From positions 1-34,974 of the forward strand of contig JAKBAT010000003.1 in assembly GCA_021808815.1 (NCBI GenBank): a DNA stretch of 34,974 nucleotides, written 5' to 3'. Of the stretch, positions 1-6,864 are shown piece by piece (position 1 is the stretch's first letter; each line of letters begins with the position of its first letter). This DNA comes from Pseudomonadota bacterium. Lineage in GTDB: Bacteria > Pseudomonadota > Gammaproteobacteria > Burkholderiales > Ferrovaceae. The notes under the pieces were generated by a model, which made no database searches, had not been told where the DNA came from, and saw only the letters and a program-made list of their open reading frames with translations. Position numbers and translations under genes: made by a program.

Positions 1-151
1 GACCAGTGATTTCATGACGGCGCATTGGGCCGAATTGCCCTACAGCCTGTTGGCCAAGGTGTCCAACCGCATCATCAATGAAGTACGCGGCATCAACCGC
101 GTGGTCTACGACATTTCAGGAAAGCCGCCCGCCACCATTGAGTGGGAATGA
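1..151 (+). CDS. guaA: GMP synthase (glutamine-hydrolysing), C-terminal end, partial
   Basis: This is the last 49 codons of guaA, read from base 2 and ending in TGA at 149-151; the 5' part lies outside the window. GuaA converts XMP to GMP in the cytoplasm with glutamine and ATP. The visible tail is the dimerisation domain and carries the nearly invariant family ending, with [16 protein letters not shown] followed by [11 protein letters not shown] at the very C terminus, almost identical to my memory of the E. coli enzyme. It converges with the glycosyltransferase gene, and only 8 bp separate the two stop codons. No terminator hairpin with a T tract is visible in that gap. Confidence 0.95.
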   Translation, partial: TSDFMTAHWAELPYSLLAKVSNRIINEVRGINRVVYDISGKPPATIEWE

Positions 152-159
152 ATCCCCCG

Positions 160-1770
160 TCAACGCCAGCGCAGGTGGAGTGAGCCGGTCTTCCAGCCCA
201 CAATGCGCCGGTATCCCATGAGGTAGAGCAGGCAGTAAATGCCGGCGATGGTCACCAACATGGGTGTGGACTGCCAGAACAGGCATGCCAGCACGGCAGT
301 GAGCGCCCCCCATCCCCAGAAATACTTGGCGACCCGGTTGTTGCGCTCGAGTTTGCTCAACCATCGGCCGTTGGGGGCTCGACGCGGGATCACGCGTTTG
401 TACACGAGGGTGTGGAAATGCAGGCCGTCCGGTTCTCCCGGGGACTGCCCCCGCACCACATGACGCCGGTACATGGAGAACAGGGTTTCGAACACGGGAT
501 AGATCAGGAGCAGTACCGGGAACCAGGGAGAGACGGCAGGGTTGCGCATGATCAGGAGGATGGCCAGTTCTGCGAGCAGGAAACCCAGCAGGTAGGCACC
601 ACCATCCCCCAGGAAAATCCTTCCGGTGGGCCAGTTCCATTCGAAGAATCCGATCAGTGCCCCTGCCATGGCCAGTGAGACGGAAAATACCAGGAAATCG
701 CCAACCTGGGCTGACACCACGCAATATCCCAGCAGGACGATCAGCGTGTAGCCGCAGGAGAGCCCATTGAAACCGTCGATGATGTTGATGGCATTGGCCA
801 CCCCTCCCACGGCAAACACGGTGAATGCAATGGCAAAGGGCAGCCAGCGCAAGGCCAGATCGACACCGGGGACGTCGATGCGTGGCAGAACGGCCCCCAG
901 TAGCCAGGCGGCCAGTGCGCCTGAGAGCATGGTGAGCAGCAGTCGTTGCACCACATTGATCCGTTTGGTGATGTCTTCCACCAGTCCGCCCAGGAATGCG
1001 GGCAATCCGGCCAGCATGAGCATCTCAAATTCCCGTTCCTGAGGGAATCTGTCCATGAACAGCAGGATGGCGGATGCCATCAGCAGTCCCACCATGATGC
1101 CGATGCCGCCGATGCGGGGCGTGAGTGCGGTATGGACTTTTTGCGGGCCGGTCAGGAGATCCTGGGAAAACCGGGCATGCATCGGTTCATACTTGACGAT
1201 CAGCCAGCTGGCGAGCCAGCTTCCCAGGGCAGCGGCCAGCAACAGCAGGACCGCCACTTTGATATTGGGGGTGCCCAGCAGGGAATGGACGGGTTGCGGT
1301 CGGGTTGTGTTGGGGGAAAAGCAGGTGATGGGTTGCTGGCTATCGGCGGACTGTAGCGCACTTTGGCGGCAGACTGCCAGAGCCAGTTCAGGGTTGTCCG
1401 ACAGGAATGAGACGGCGCCCATGGGCATGCGTCCGCTCGGGAAGGGTAATGGGGAAGTGGAGAGCAGCGCCCATTGGTCTTCGGTCAGGGACGTGATGCA
1501 GCGCAGCTGGCGAATGGTGCAGGTGGGGCAATGTTGCAGCACTGTGCGACCCACTTTGCCGCTGATGGCTTCGCAGTGCGGCAAGGAAGTCTGGGCATCG
1601 AACAGGAAGGTGAAGGCAAGTTTTCCGGGGGGGGAACCGGCGGCGGCAGTTGTATCGAAGGTTTCAAATTCCACCAGCGGATGAAACTGTCCCGGCCGGT
1701 CCAATGCGGCCAGACCGCCGAACGCGGACAGCAGTGCCAGAAGGAGGAGGGTAATGCCGTGCTTTCCCAT
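160..1770 (-). CDS. WecA/MraY-family glycosyl-1-phosphate transferase with extra N-terminal periplasmic domain
   Basis: The C-terminal two thirds (about residues 170-536) is a multi-pass polyprenyl-phosphate sugar-1-phosphate transferase. It shows the family motifs GGLVEDITKR (in place of the usual Asp-Asp motif), NAINIIDGFNGL, GRIFLGDGGAYLLGF and GLHFHTLVYKR. Such enzymes start cell-envelope polysaccharides on undecaprenyl phosphate. The first 170 residues are not part of the usual fold: a hydrophobic segment at 6-22 is followed by a polar stretch of about 145 residues with six cysteines (66, 81, 84, 91, 134, 150), then the first catalytic-domain helix near 172-192. This extension is probably periplasmic. 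Normal family members have about 320-380 residues, so 536 is long. The gene starts 16 bp after the hyfI stop and is co-directional, so it may be the last gene of the hyf-like operon. No Shine-Dalgarno sequence is seen. The sugar substrate cannot be told from the sequence. Confidence 0.85.
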   Translation of the reverse strand: MGKHGITLLLLALLSAFGGLAALDRPGQFHPLVEFETFDTTAAAGSPPGKLAFTFLFDAQTSLPHCEAISGKVGRTVLQHCPTCTIRQLRCITSLTEDQWALLSTSPLPFPSGRMPMGAVSFLSDNPELALAVCRQSALQSADSQQPITCFSPNTTRPQPVHSLLGTPNIKVAVLLLLAAALGSWLASWLIVKYEPMHARFSQDLLTGPQKVHTALTPRIGGIGIMVGLLMASAILLFMDRFPQEREFEMLMLAGLPAFLGGLVEDITKRINVVQRLLLTMLSGALAAWLLGAVLPRIDVPGVDLALRWLPFAIAFTVFAVGGVANAINIIDGFNGLSCGYTLIVLLGYCVVSAQVGDFLVFSVSLAMAGALIGFFEWNWPTGRIFLGDGGAYLLGFLLAELAILLIMRNPAVSPWFPVLLLIYPVFETLFSMYRRHVVRGQSPGEPDGLHFHTLVYKRVIPRRAPNGRWLSKLERNNRVAKYFWGWGALTAVLACLFWQSTPMLVTIAGIYCLLYLMGYRRIVGWKTGSLHLRWR

Positions 1771-1786
1771 GGGGAAAGATTAGCAT

Positions 1787-2308
1787 TTATTTGCCCTGCG
1801 AATATTGCACGGCCGTGAAAATACCGCGCAGGATCTCCAGCGGGGCGGGAGGGCAGCCAGGCACCTGCACGTCCACGGGGATGACGCGCGAGACGGGGCC
1901 GCAGCTTGCGTAGCTCTCCCCGAATATGCCGCCGGTACAGGCACACTCTCCCAGTGCCACCACGCGTCGCGGCGCCGGCATGGCGTCATAGGTGAGCTGC
2001 AGGGCGGTTTCCATGTTGCGCGAGACGGGTCCCGTGACGAGCAGCAGGTCGGCATGGCGGGGGCTCGCGACAAACTGGAACCCCCATTTCTCCAGGTTGT
2101 AGTAGGGGTTGTGGGTGGCATGGATTTCCAGTTCGCAACCATTGCAGGAACCCGCATCCACCGCGCGGATGGCCAGGGACCGCCCCAGGATGTGCAACAG
2201 CTCCTGCCGGATGGCACGGACTTCCGGTTGCATCCAGGTCGCTTCCGGGGCCGGGGCCGGTTCCGTGAGGATCCCCGTGCGGATCACCTTGTTGAAAATG
2301 CGCCACAT
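1787..2308 (-). CDS. hyfI: Hydrogenase-4-like small subunit (HyfI/NuoB family)
   Basis: This 173-residue protein is the homologue of the small subunit of group 4 hydrogenases and of NuoB in complex I. It holds one [4Fe-4S] cluster at the junction with the large subunit. The expected ligands are present: SCNGCELE gives Cys55 and Cys58, GECACTGG gives Cys122, and VPGCPP gives Cys152. Cys124 and Cys136 are additional. The C-x2-C spacing is that of hydrogenases, not the adjacent Cys-Cys of true complex I. The start ATG overlaps the hyfG stop by one base (TGATG), which indicates translational coupling. The cluster ligands are intact although the partner large subunit has lost its metal site, so the cluster probably still carries electrons or has a structural role. 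Confidence 0.92.
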   Translation of the reverse strand: MWRIFNKVIRTGILTEPAPAPEATWMQPEVRAIRQELLHILGRSLAIRAVDAGSCNGCELEIHATHNPYYNLEKWGFQFVASPRHADLLLVTGPVSRNMETALQLTYDAMPAPRRVVALGECACTGGIFGESYASCGPVSRVIPVDVQVPGCPPAPLEILRGIFTAVQYSQGK

Positions 2309-3801
2309 CAGAGGTCGTGCCCCGAATAACTCAGGTTGAAGGATTTGTTGATCAGGGGGAAGTCGGGCACGATGTTGCCCATGACCGCGTGTTCCAGCAC
2401 TGGCCAGTTATGCCAGGAAGGGTCATGGCAATGGCAGTCGCGGAGAACGGCCTGCCCTTCCTGCGGAGCAAGCGCCAGGGCCACGAACACTTCCCCGCGC
2501 CACCCTTCCACCGATCCGGCTCCCAGCGCAGGCTGCTCGGGCATCGGGACCGGTACCCGATGGGGGCCGGAGGGCAGGGTATCGAGCAGTGTCCGCGTCA
2601 GGCGCAGCGACTCGAATATCTCATCGAAGCGTACGGCCACGCGGGCCGCCACGTCCCCGTTGCGGTGCGTGGCGATCCGCACGGTCAGGCGATCGTAGGG
2701 GGGGCAGGCGACGTCGCAACGCAGGTCATTTGCCATGCCGCTGGCGCGTCCCGCGAGGCCCGTCAGCCCCAGACGGGCAGCCAGCGGAGGCGGAACCCGG
2801 CCGGTTCCGATGAAGCGGTCTTGCAATCCTGCATGGCCCTCGTAGATCTCCTGCAGCTCGGCCACTTCCCCGGAGAGCATGGTGCACTGGGCCAGCAAGG
2901 CATCCTGGCCCTCCATCGCGAGGTCATGCGCGACGCCGCCGGGAACAACGCCGTCCATCAGGAGGCGGTGTTCGAACAGTTGCTGCGACAGTCGCAGCAG
3001 GTTCTCCCGCAGGCGCGAGAATTGTGCGAGGCCAAAGGCAAAGCCGGCATCGTTGCCCAGCGCCCCCAGGTCACCGAGGTGGTTGGCAATGCGTTCCCGT
3101 TCCAGCAGTAGGGCCCGCAACCACTGGGCCCGCTGCGGTACCGTGCAGCTTGCGGCAGATTCCAGGGCCATGCAGTAGGCCCATGCATAAGCCACGGTGG
3201 AATCCCCCGACACCCGTCCAGCCAGGCGGTGGGCCTCGAGCGGGGGCAGTTCCCGGAAGCGCCGGGCAATGCCCTTGTGGGTATAGCCCAGCCGGGTTTC
3301 CAGGCGCAGGATTTTTTCCCCCACCACGGAAAAACGGAAATGTCCGGGCTCGATGATACCGGCATGCACGGGTCCCACCGGAATTTCATGGACGCCATCG
3401 CCGGTGACCCGCACGAAGGGGTATTCCCCGGCAGGGGAATGCCCTGCCCAGGTGCCATGGTCAATCCAGGGACGGCTATCGGTGGCGCCGGTGATGCCAA
3501 TGTCCTGCAGGTCGGTCATGGCCCGTTGCATGCGGGCTGCCGCCGGGAAAACAGGGGACAGGTCAGGGCAGCAGCGTGCGGCGGGATCCAATGGCAGGGT
3601 GAGCCAGAGTAACCCTTCCGGCAGGCGGTAGGCGCCATGGACGGCTTCGGGGCTGCCCCACAGGGAGACGAGGCGGCCTCCCCGTTCGCGCACGGCCCGG
3701 GCGGCGGTTTGCCAGCTTGGGGCATCGACCTGGCCATGCCACTGGGGCAGGGGTGCCGGCAGGCGATTGCAGCGCAGGTCCAGTCCGGGGAGCAGGTCCA
3801 T
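2308..3801 (-). CDS. hyfG: Hydrogenase-4-like large subunit (HyfG/HycE family) lacking the NiFe ligands
   Basis: The protein has 497 residues. A shortened NuoC-like part (about 1-100) is followed by a NuoD/HycE-like part. In real group 4 hydrogenases four cysteines bind nickel and iron, in an RxCGxC motif and a DPCxxC motif near the C terminus. Here the first motif reads RVSGDS (residues 196-201) and the C terminus reads INKSFNLSYSGHDL. Both cysteine pairs are absent, so no NiFe centre can form as known. This places the protein among the energy-converting hydrogenase-related (Ehr) type subunits rather than hydrogenases; that assignment is from family knowledge. Other stretches, such as GYTHKGIARRF and the DPSWHNWPVLEHAVMGN segment, are well conserved in appearance, so the gene is not decayed. 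The stop overlaps the hyfI start, and the gap to the hyfF stop is one base. Confidence 0.93.
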   Translation of the reverse strand: MDLLPGLDLRCNRLPAPLPQWHGQVDAPSWQTAARAVRERGGRLVSLWGSPEAVHGAYRLPEGLLWLTLPLDPAARCCPDLSPVFPAAARMQRAMTDLQDIGITGATDSRPWIDHGTWAGHSPAGEYPFVRVTGDGVHEIPVGPVHAGIIEPGHFRFSVVGEKILRLETRLGYTHKGIARRFRELPPLEAHRLAGRVSGDSTVAYAWAYCMALESAASCTVPQRAQWLRALLLERERIANHLGDLGALGNDAGFAFGLAQFSRLRENLLRLSQQLFEHRLLMDGVVPGGVAHDLAMEGQDALLAQCTMLSGEVAELQEIYEGHAGLQDRFIGTGRVPPPLAARLGLTGLAGRASGMANDLRCDVACPPYDRLTVRIATHRNGDVAARVAVRFDEIFESLRLTRTLLDTLPSGPHRVPVPMPEQPALGAGSVEGWRGEVFVALALAPQEGQAVLRDCHCHDPSWHNWPVLEHAVMGNIVPDFPLINKSFNLSYSGHDL

Positions 3802-3802
3802 G

Positions 3803-5257
3803 TCAGTTGCCCAGAAGTCGTGCCGCCTGGGCGTACCAGGTGCTCAGGTATGGCGGGATGTACAGGCCCAGCAACAATCCCAGCCCCAGATGGACGAATA
3901 CCGGGACCAGCGCGGGCGGGTGAGGCAGGGTTTTCACGGAGGTTTCCCCAAAGACCATGGGTTGCACCCGGGCGAAAACGGCCGCGAAGGCAATACCCAA
4001 TGCCAGCAGCAGGAACGGGGTGGCCCAGGCCTGTTCGCGCATGGCGGTGGTGAGGATCAGGAATTCGCTGGCAAATACGCCAAAAGGCGGCAACCCGAGA
4101 ATGGCAAGCGCTCCCAGCAACATGCCCCAGCCGACCGTGGGGTTCACGGTGATCAGTCCGCGAATGCCTTCCATGAGCTGGGTGCCTGCCTTCTGGGTGG
4201 CATGTCCTACCGTGAAGAAGATGGCGGATTTGATGAGGGAATGCACGGTCATGTGCAGCAGCCCGGCAAAGTTTGCCACCGGCCCTCCCATGCCGAAGGC
4301 GAAGGTGATGAGGCCCATGTGCTCGATGGAGGAATAGGCGAACAAGCGTTTCACGTCCTTCTGGCGCCACAGGAACAAGGCGGCCATGACCACGGACAGC
4401 AAGCCGAAACCCATCATCAGCTGGCTGGCCAGGTGGTTGTGCAGGGCGCCGTCGGCCAGCACCTTGCAGCGCAGGATGGCGTACAGCGCGACGTTCAGCA
4501 ACAGGCCAGAGAGCACCGCGGACACGGGGGTGGGACCCTCCGCGTGGGCATCCGGCAGCCAGTTGTGCAAGGGGGCAAGCCCCACCTTGGTGCCATACCC
4601 GATGAACAGGAATGCGAACGCGAGTCCCATGATGTGCGGGTCAAGGGTCCCCTTGATGGTTTCGAGGTGGGTCCACAGCAAGGCATCGCTGCCGCTGCCC
4701 ACGAGTTTGCCGGCAGCCATGTACAGCAGCACGGTTCCGAACAGGGCCTGCGCAATGCCCACGCCACAGAGGATGAAATATTTCCAGGCGGCTTCAAGGC
4801 TGGCGGCGCTGCGATAGACGCTCACCAGCAGCACCGTGGTGAGGGTGGCGGCTTCCATGGCCACCCACAGGATGCCGAGGTTGTTGGTCATGAGGGCCAG
4901 CAGCATGGTGAAGCTGAACAGCTGGTACATGCTGTGGTACAGGCGCAGGCGCGCCGGCGTCATTTTGCCCTGGGCTATTTCCACTCGCATGTAGGGGGAG
5001 GAAAAAATGGAGGTGGTCCAGCCCACGAAGGCGGTAAGGGTCACCATGAACACGTTGAGCGGGTCAATGAAGAATTCCTGGTCCCATACCCAGACCGGCC
5101 CGCGTGCAATGACCTCCATGGTGAGTGCGCCGGCGGCCACGAGCGTGCCCAGGCTGAAGATCATGTTGAGGGTGCGGGCGAAGGGGCGGTGTCCGAAGAA
5201 GGCCAGCGCCATGCTCCCCAGCAATGGAAATCCCAGCACGAGGAATAACGGGCTCAC
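3803..5257 (-). CDS. hyfF: Hydrogenase-4-like antiporter-type membrane subunit (HyfF, NuoM/NuoN-like)
   Basis: This is a 484-residue polytopic membrane protein of the NuoL/M/N and Mrp antiporter family. It starts with GTG at 5257. The key charged residues of the proton path are in place: a glutamate in LWVAMEAATL and a lysine in GYGTKVGLAPLHNWLPDAH, followed by the signature GPTPVSAVLSGLLLN and the KRLFAYSSIEHMG loop. These subunits are thought to move protons or sodium ions across the inner membrane when coupled to redox chemistry. The length and composition fit HyfF. The gene is followed by hyfG after one base and preceded by hyfE with a one-base gap, so it sits in the middle of a tightly packed operon. 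It is assigned by similarity to HyfF/HycC; it could also be called NuoM-like. Confidence 0.92.
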   Translation of the reverse strand: MSPLFLVLGFPLLGSMALAFFGHRPFARTLNMIFSLGTLVAAGALTMEVIARGPVWVWDQEFFIDPLNVFMVTLTAFVGWTTSIFSSPYMRVEIAQGKMTPARLRLYHSMYQLFSFTMLLALMTNNLGILWVAMEAATLTTVLLVSVYRSAASLEAAWKYFILCGVGIAQALFGTVLLYMAAGKLVGSGSDALLWTHLETIKGTLDPHIMGLAFAFLFIGYGTKVGLAPLHNWLPDAHAEGPTPVSAVLSGLLLNVALYAILRCKVLADGALHNHLASQLMMGFGLLSVVMAALFLWRQKDVKRLFAYSSIEHMGLITFAFGMGGPVANFAGLLHMTVHSLIKSAIFFTVGHATQKAGTQLMEGIRGLITVNPTVGWGMLLGALAILGLPPFGVFASEFLILTTAMREQAWATPFLLLALGIAFAAVFARVQPMVFGETSVKTLPHPPALVPVFVHLGLGLLLGLYIPPYLSTWYAQAARLLGN

Positions 5258-5258
5258 G

Positions 5259-5918
5259 CTAATCTTCCTTCAGCTTTTCCAGATGGCGAATGTCCATGCT
5301 GTCGAACTGTTCGCGGATGTGGAACAGGAAGACCCCGAGGATCAGGATCCCCACCAGCACGTCCAGGGCAATGCCCAGTTCCACGACCATGGGCATGCCG
5401 TAGGTGGCTGCAGTGGCGGCAAAGAACAGTCCGTTTTCCATGGCCAGGAACCCGATGACCTGAGGGACGGCCTTGGAGCGGGTGATCATCATCATGAAGG
5501 ACAGCAGCACGGAGGCCAGTGCAATGCCCAGAGTGCCGCGGGTGATGGTGAGCGACATCTGGGCAATGGGCTGCGCCAGGTAAAAGGAAAAAATCACCAG
5601 CACGATGCCGGCAAGCAGGGTGGTGGGAATGTTGATGAGGGTTTCCACATCCCAGCGCACGTTGAGCCGGTCGATGACCCGGTGCAGCAGCAGCGGGATC
5701 AGGATGACCTTGAGCAGCAGGGTTAGCGCCGCGGAGAAATATAAGTGCGGCTGGTGGGTGGCTACGCCCACGATGGCGGTGGACAGGGCCAGGGTCGCAC
5801 CCTGCAGGGTGAACAGGTGGATCAGGGACAGTACCCGGCGCTGGGACAGCATGGCGAAGGCCAGCATCAGCAGGATCGCGGCCAGCAGGTTGATAGACTG
5901 GGTGAGTACGGTACTCAT
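5259..5918 (-). CDS. hyfE: Hydrogenase-4-like membrane subunit HyfE (NuoK-like)
   Basis: This 219-residue membrane protein has about six hydrophobic segments and matches HyfE in length, composition and position. The first half contains the NuoK-like part. The segment around ITRSKAVPQVIGFLAMENGLF carries the glutamate in a membrane helix that is typical of the family. The ending is a short polar tail with RHLEKLKED. HyfE links the antiporter-type subunits to the membrane foot of the complex. It starts at ATG 5918, immediately after the hyfC stop, and ends in TAG one base before the hyfF start codon. The N-terminal reading MSTVLTQSINLLAAILL fits the start of a first membrane helix, so the start is well supported. 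Confidence 0.9.
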   Translation of the reverse strand: MSTVLTQSINLLAAILLMLAFAMLSQRRVLSLIHLFTLQGATLALSTAIVGVATHQPHLYFSAALTLLLKVILIPLLLHRVIDRLNVRWDVETLINIPTTLLAGIVLVIFSFYLAQPIAQMSLTITRGTLGIALASVLLSFMMMITRSKAVPQVIGFLAMENGLFFAATAATYGMPMVVELGIALDVLVGILILGVFLFHIREQFDSMDIRHLEKLKED

Positions 5919-5919
5919 C

Positions 5920-6864
5920 TCAGGCGCCCAGCAGTATGTTGATCAGCATGCCCATGACCGCCAGCAGGAAGGCCGAGGCGAGGAATTCCGGCACGCGGAA
6001 TATGCGCATTTTCGCGCTGACGCTTTCCAGCAGTGCGAGCAGGGCGCCGCTCACGGCAAGCTTGCCCATCAATACCGGAAGCGCCAGCAGGAGGACTTCC
6101 GGACTGCGGGCATCGGCGACGCCCCAAGGAAAGAAGAGGGCGAGGCCGGCACAGGCATAGGCAAACAGCTTGAGGCTTGCGGCCCATTCCAGCAGGGCCA
6201 GGTGGCGGCCCGAATATTCCAGCAGGAGGGCTTCGTGCACCATGGTGAGCTCGAGGTGCGTGGCGGGATTGTCCACGGGAATGCGAGCGTTTTCCGCGAG
6301 GGAGACCAGGATGAAGGCGACCCCTGCCAGTGCCAGACTGGGATGGATGGCAAATTGGCGGTGGGCGAACTGGTCCACGATGGTGGTGAGGGACGTGGAT
6401 TGCGAGAGCAGGGAAGCGCAGAACAGCACCATCAGCAAAGCTGGTTCGGCCAGAAACCCGATCAACATGTCGCGGCGCGCGCCCAGGGTGCCAAAGGCCG
6501 TGCCCACATCCATGGCGGCCAGGGAGAGGAATACCCTTGCCAGGGCAAACAACCCCACCAGCGCAATGGCATCGGCCGCAGGCGAAAGCGGCAGGTCTGT
6601 GGACAGGGAAGGGATGATGGCGCAGGCCAGCGCCATGGCACCAAATACCAGGTAGGGTGCCATGCGATAGAAAGGCGAGGCATGTTCTGCCAGCACCGGT
6701 TCCTTGTGAAACAGCTTGTGCAGTTTGCGGTAGGGTTGCAGCAGGCTGGGTGCCGATTTGTTTTGCAGCCAGGCGCGCCACTGGTTGACCCAGCCGGTCA
6801 GCAGCGGGGCGAGCCACAGGGCCAGCAGGACTTCCAGCAACTGGGACAGCAGGCCGGTATTCAT
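5920..6864 (-). CDS. hyfC: Hydrogenase-4-like membrane subunit HyfC (NuoH-like)
   Basis: This 314-residue polytopic protein is of the NuoH/HycD/HyfC family, which anchors the hydrophilic arm to the membrane. Typical stretches are QPYRKLHKLFHKEPV in the first loop, AMDVGTAFGTLGARRD, and the acidic loop ENARIPVDNPATHLELTM followed by HEALLLEYSGRHLALLEWA. These acidic loop residues are conserved in NuoH-like subunits and sit near the quinone or active-site entry. The frame is open upstream to 7170, but the conserved N terminus begins at ATG 6864. This ATG overlaps the hyfB stop in an ATGA, so I take it as the start. The hydrophobic profile and the loop motifs are intact, with no sign of decay. 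Confidence 0.93.
   Translation of the reverse strand: MNTGLLSQLLEVLLALWLAPLLTGWVNQWRAWLQNKSAPSLLQPYRKLHKLFHKEPVLAEHASPFYRMAPYLVFGAMALACAIIPSLSTDLPLSPAADAIALVGLFALARVFLSLAAMDVGTAFGTLGARRDMLIGFLAEPALLMVLFCASLLSQSTSLTTIVDQFAHRQFAIHPSLALAGVAFILVSLAENARIPVDNPATHLELTMVHEALLLEYSGRHLALLEWAASLKLFAYACAGLALFFPWGVADARSPEVLLLALPVLMGKLAVSGALLALLESVSAKMRIFRVPEFLASAFLLAVMGMLINILLGA

Noticed and set aside
3767-5248. Open frame of 493 codons on the plus strand opposite hyfF
   Set aside because: Low-complexity, Gly/His/Gln-rich shadow of the membrane protein gene on the other strand.
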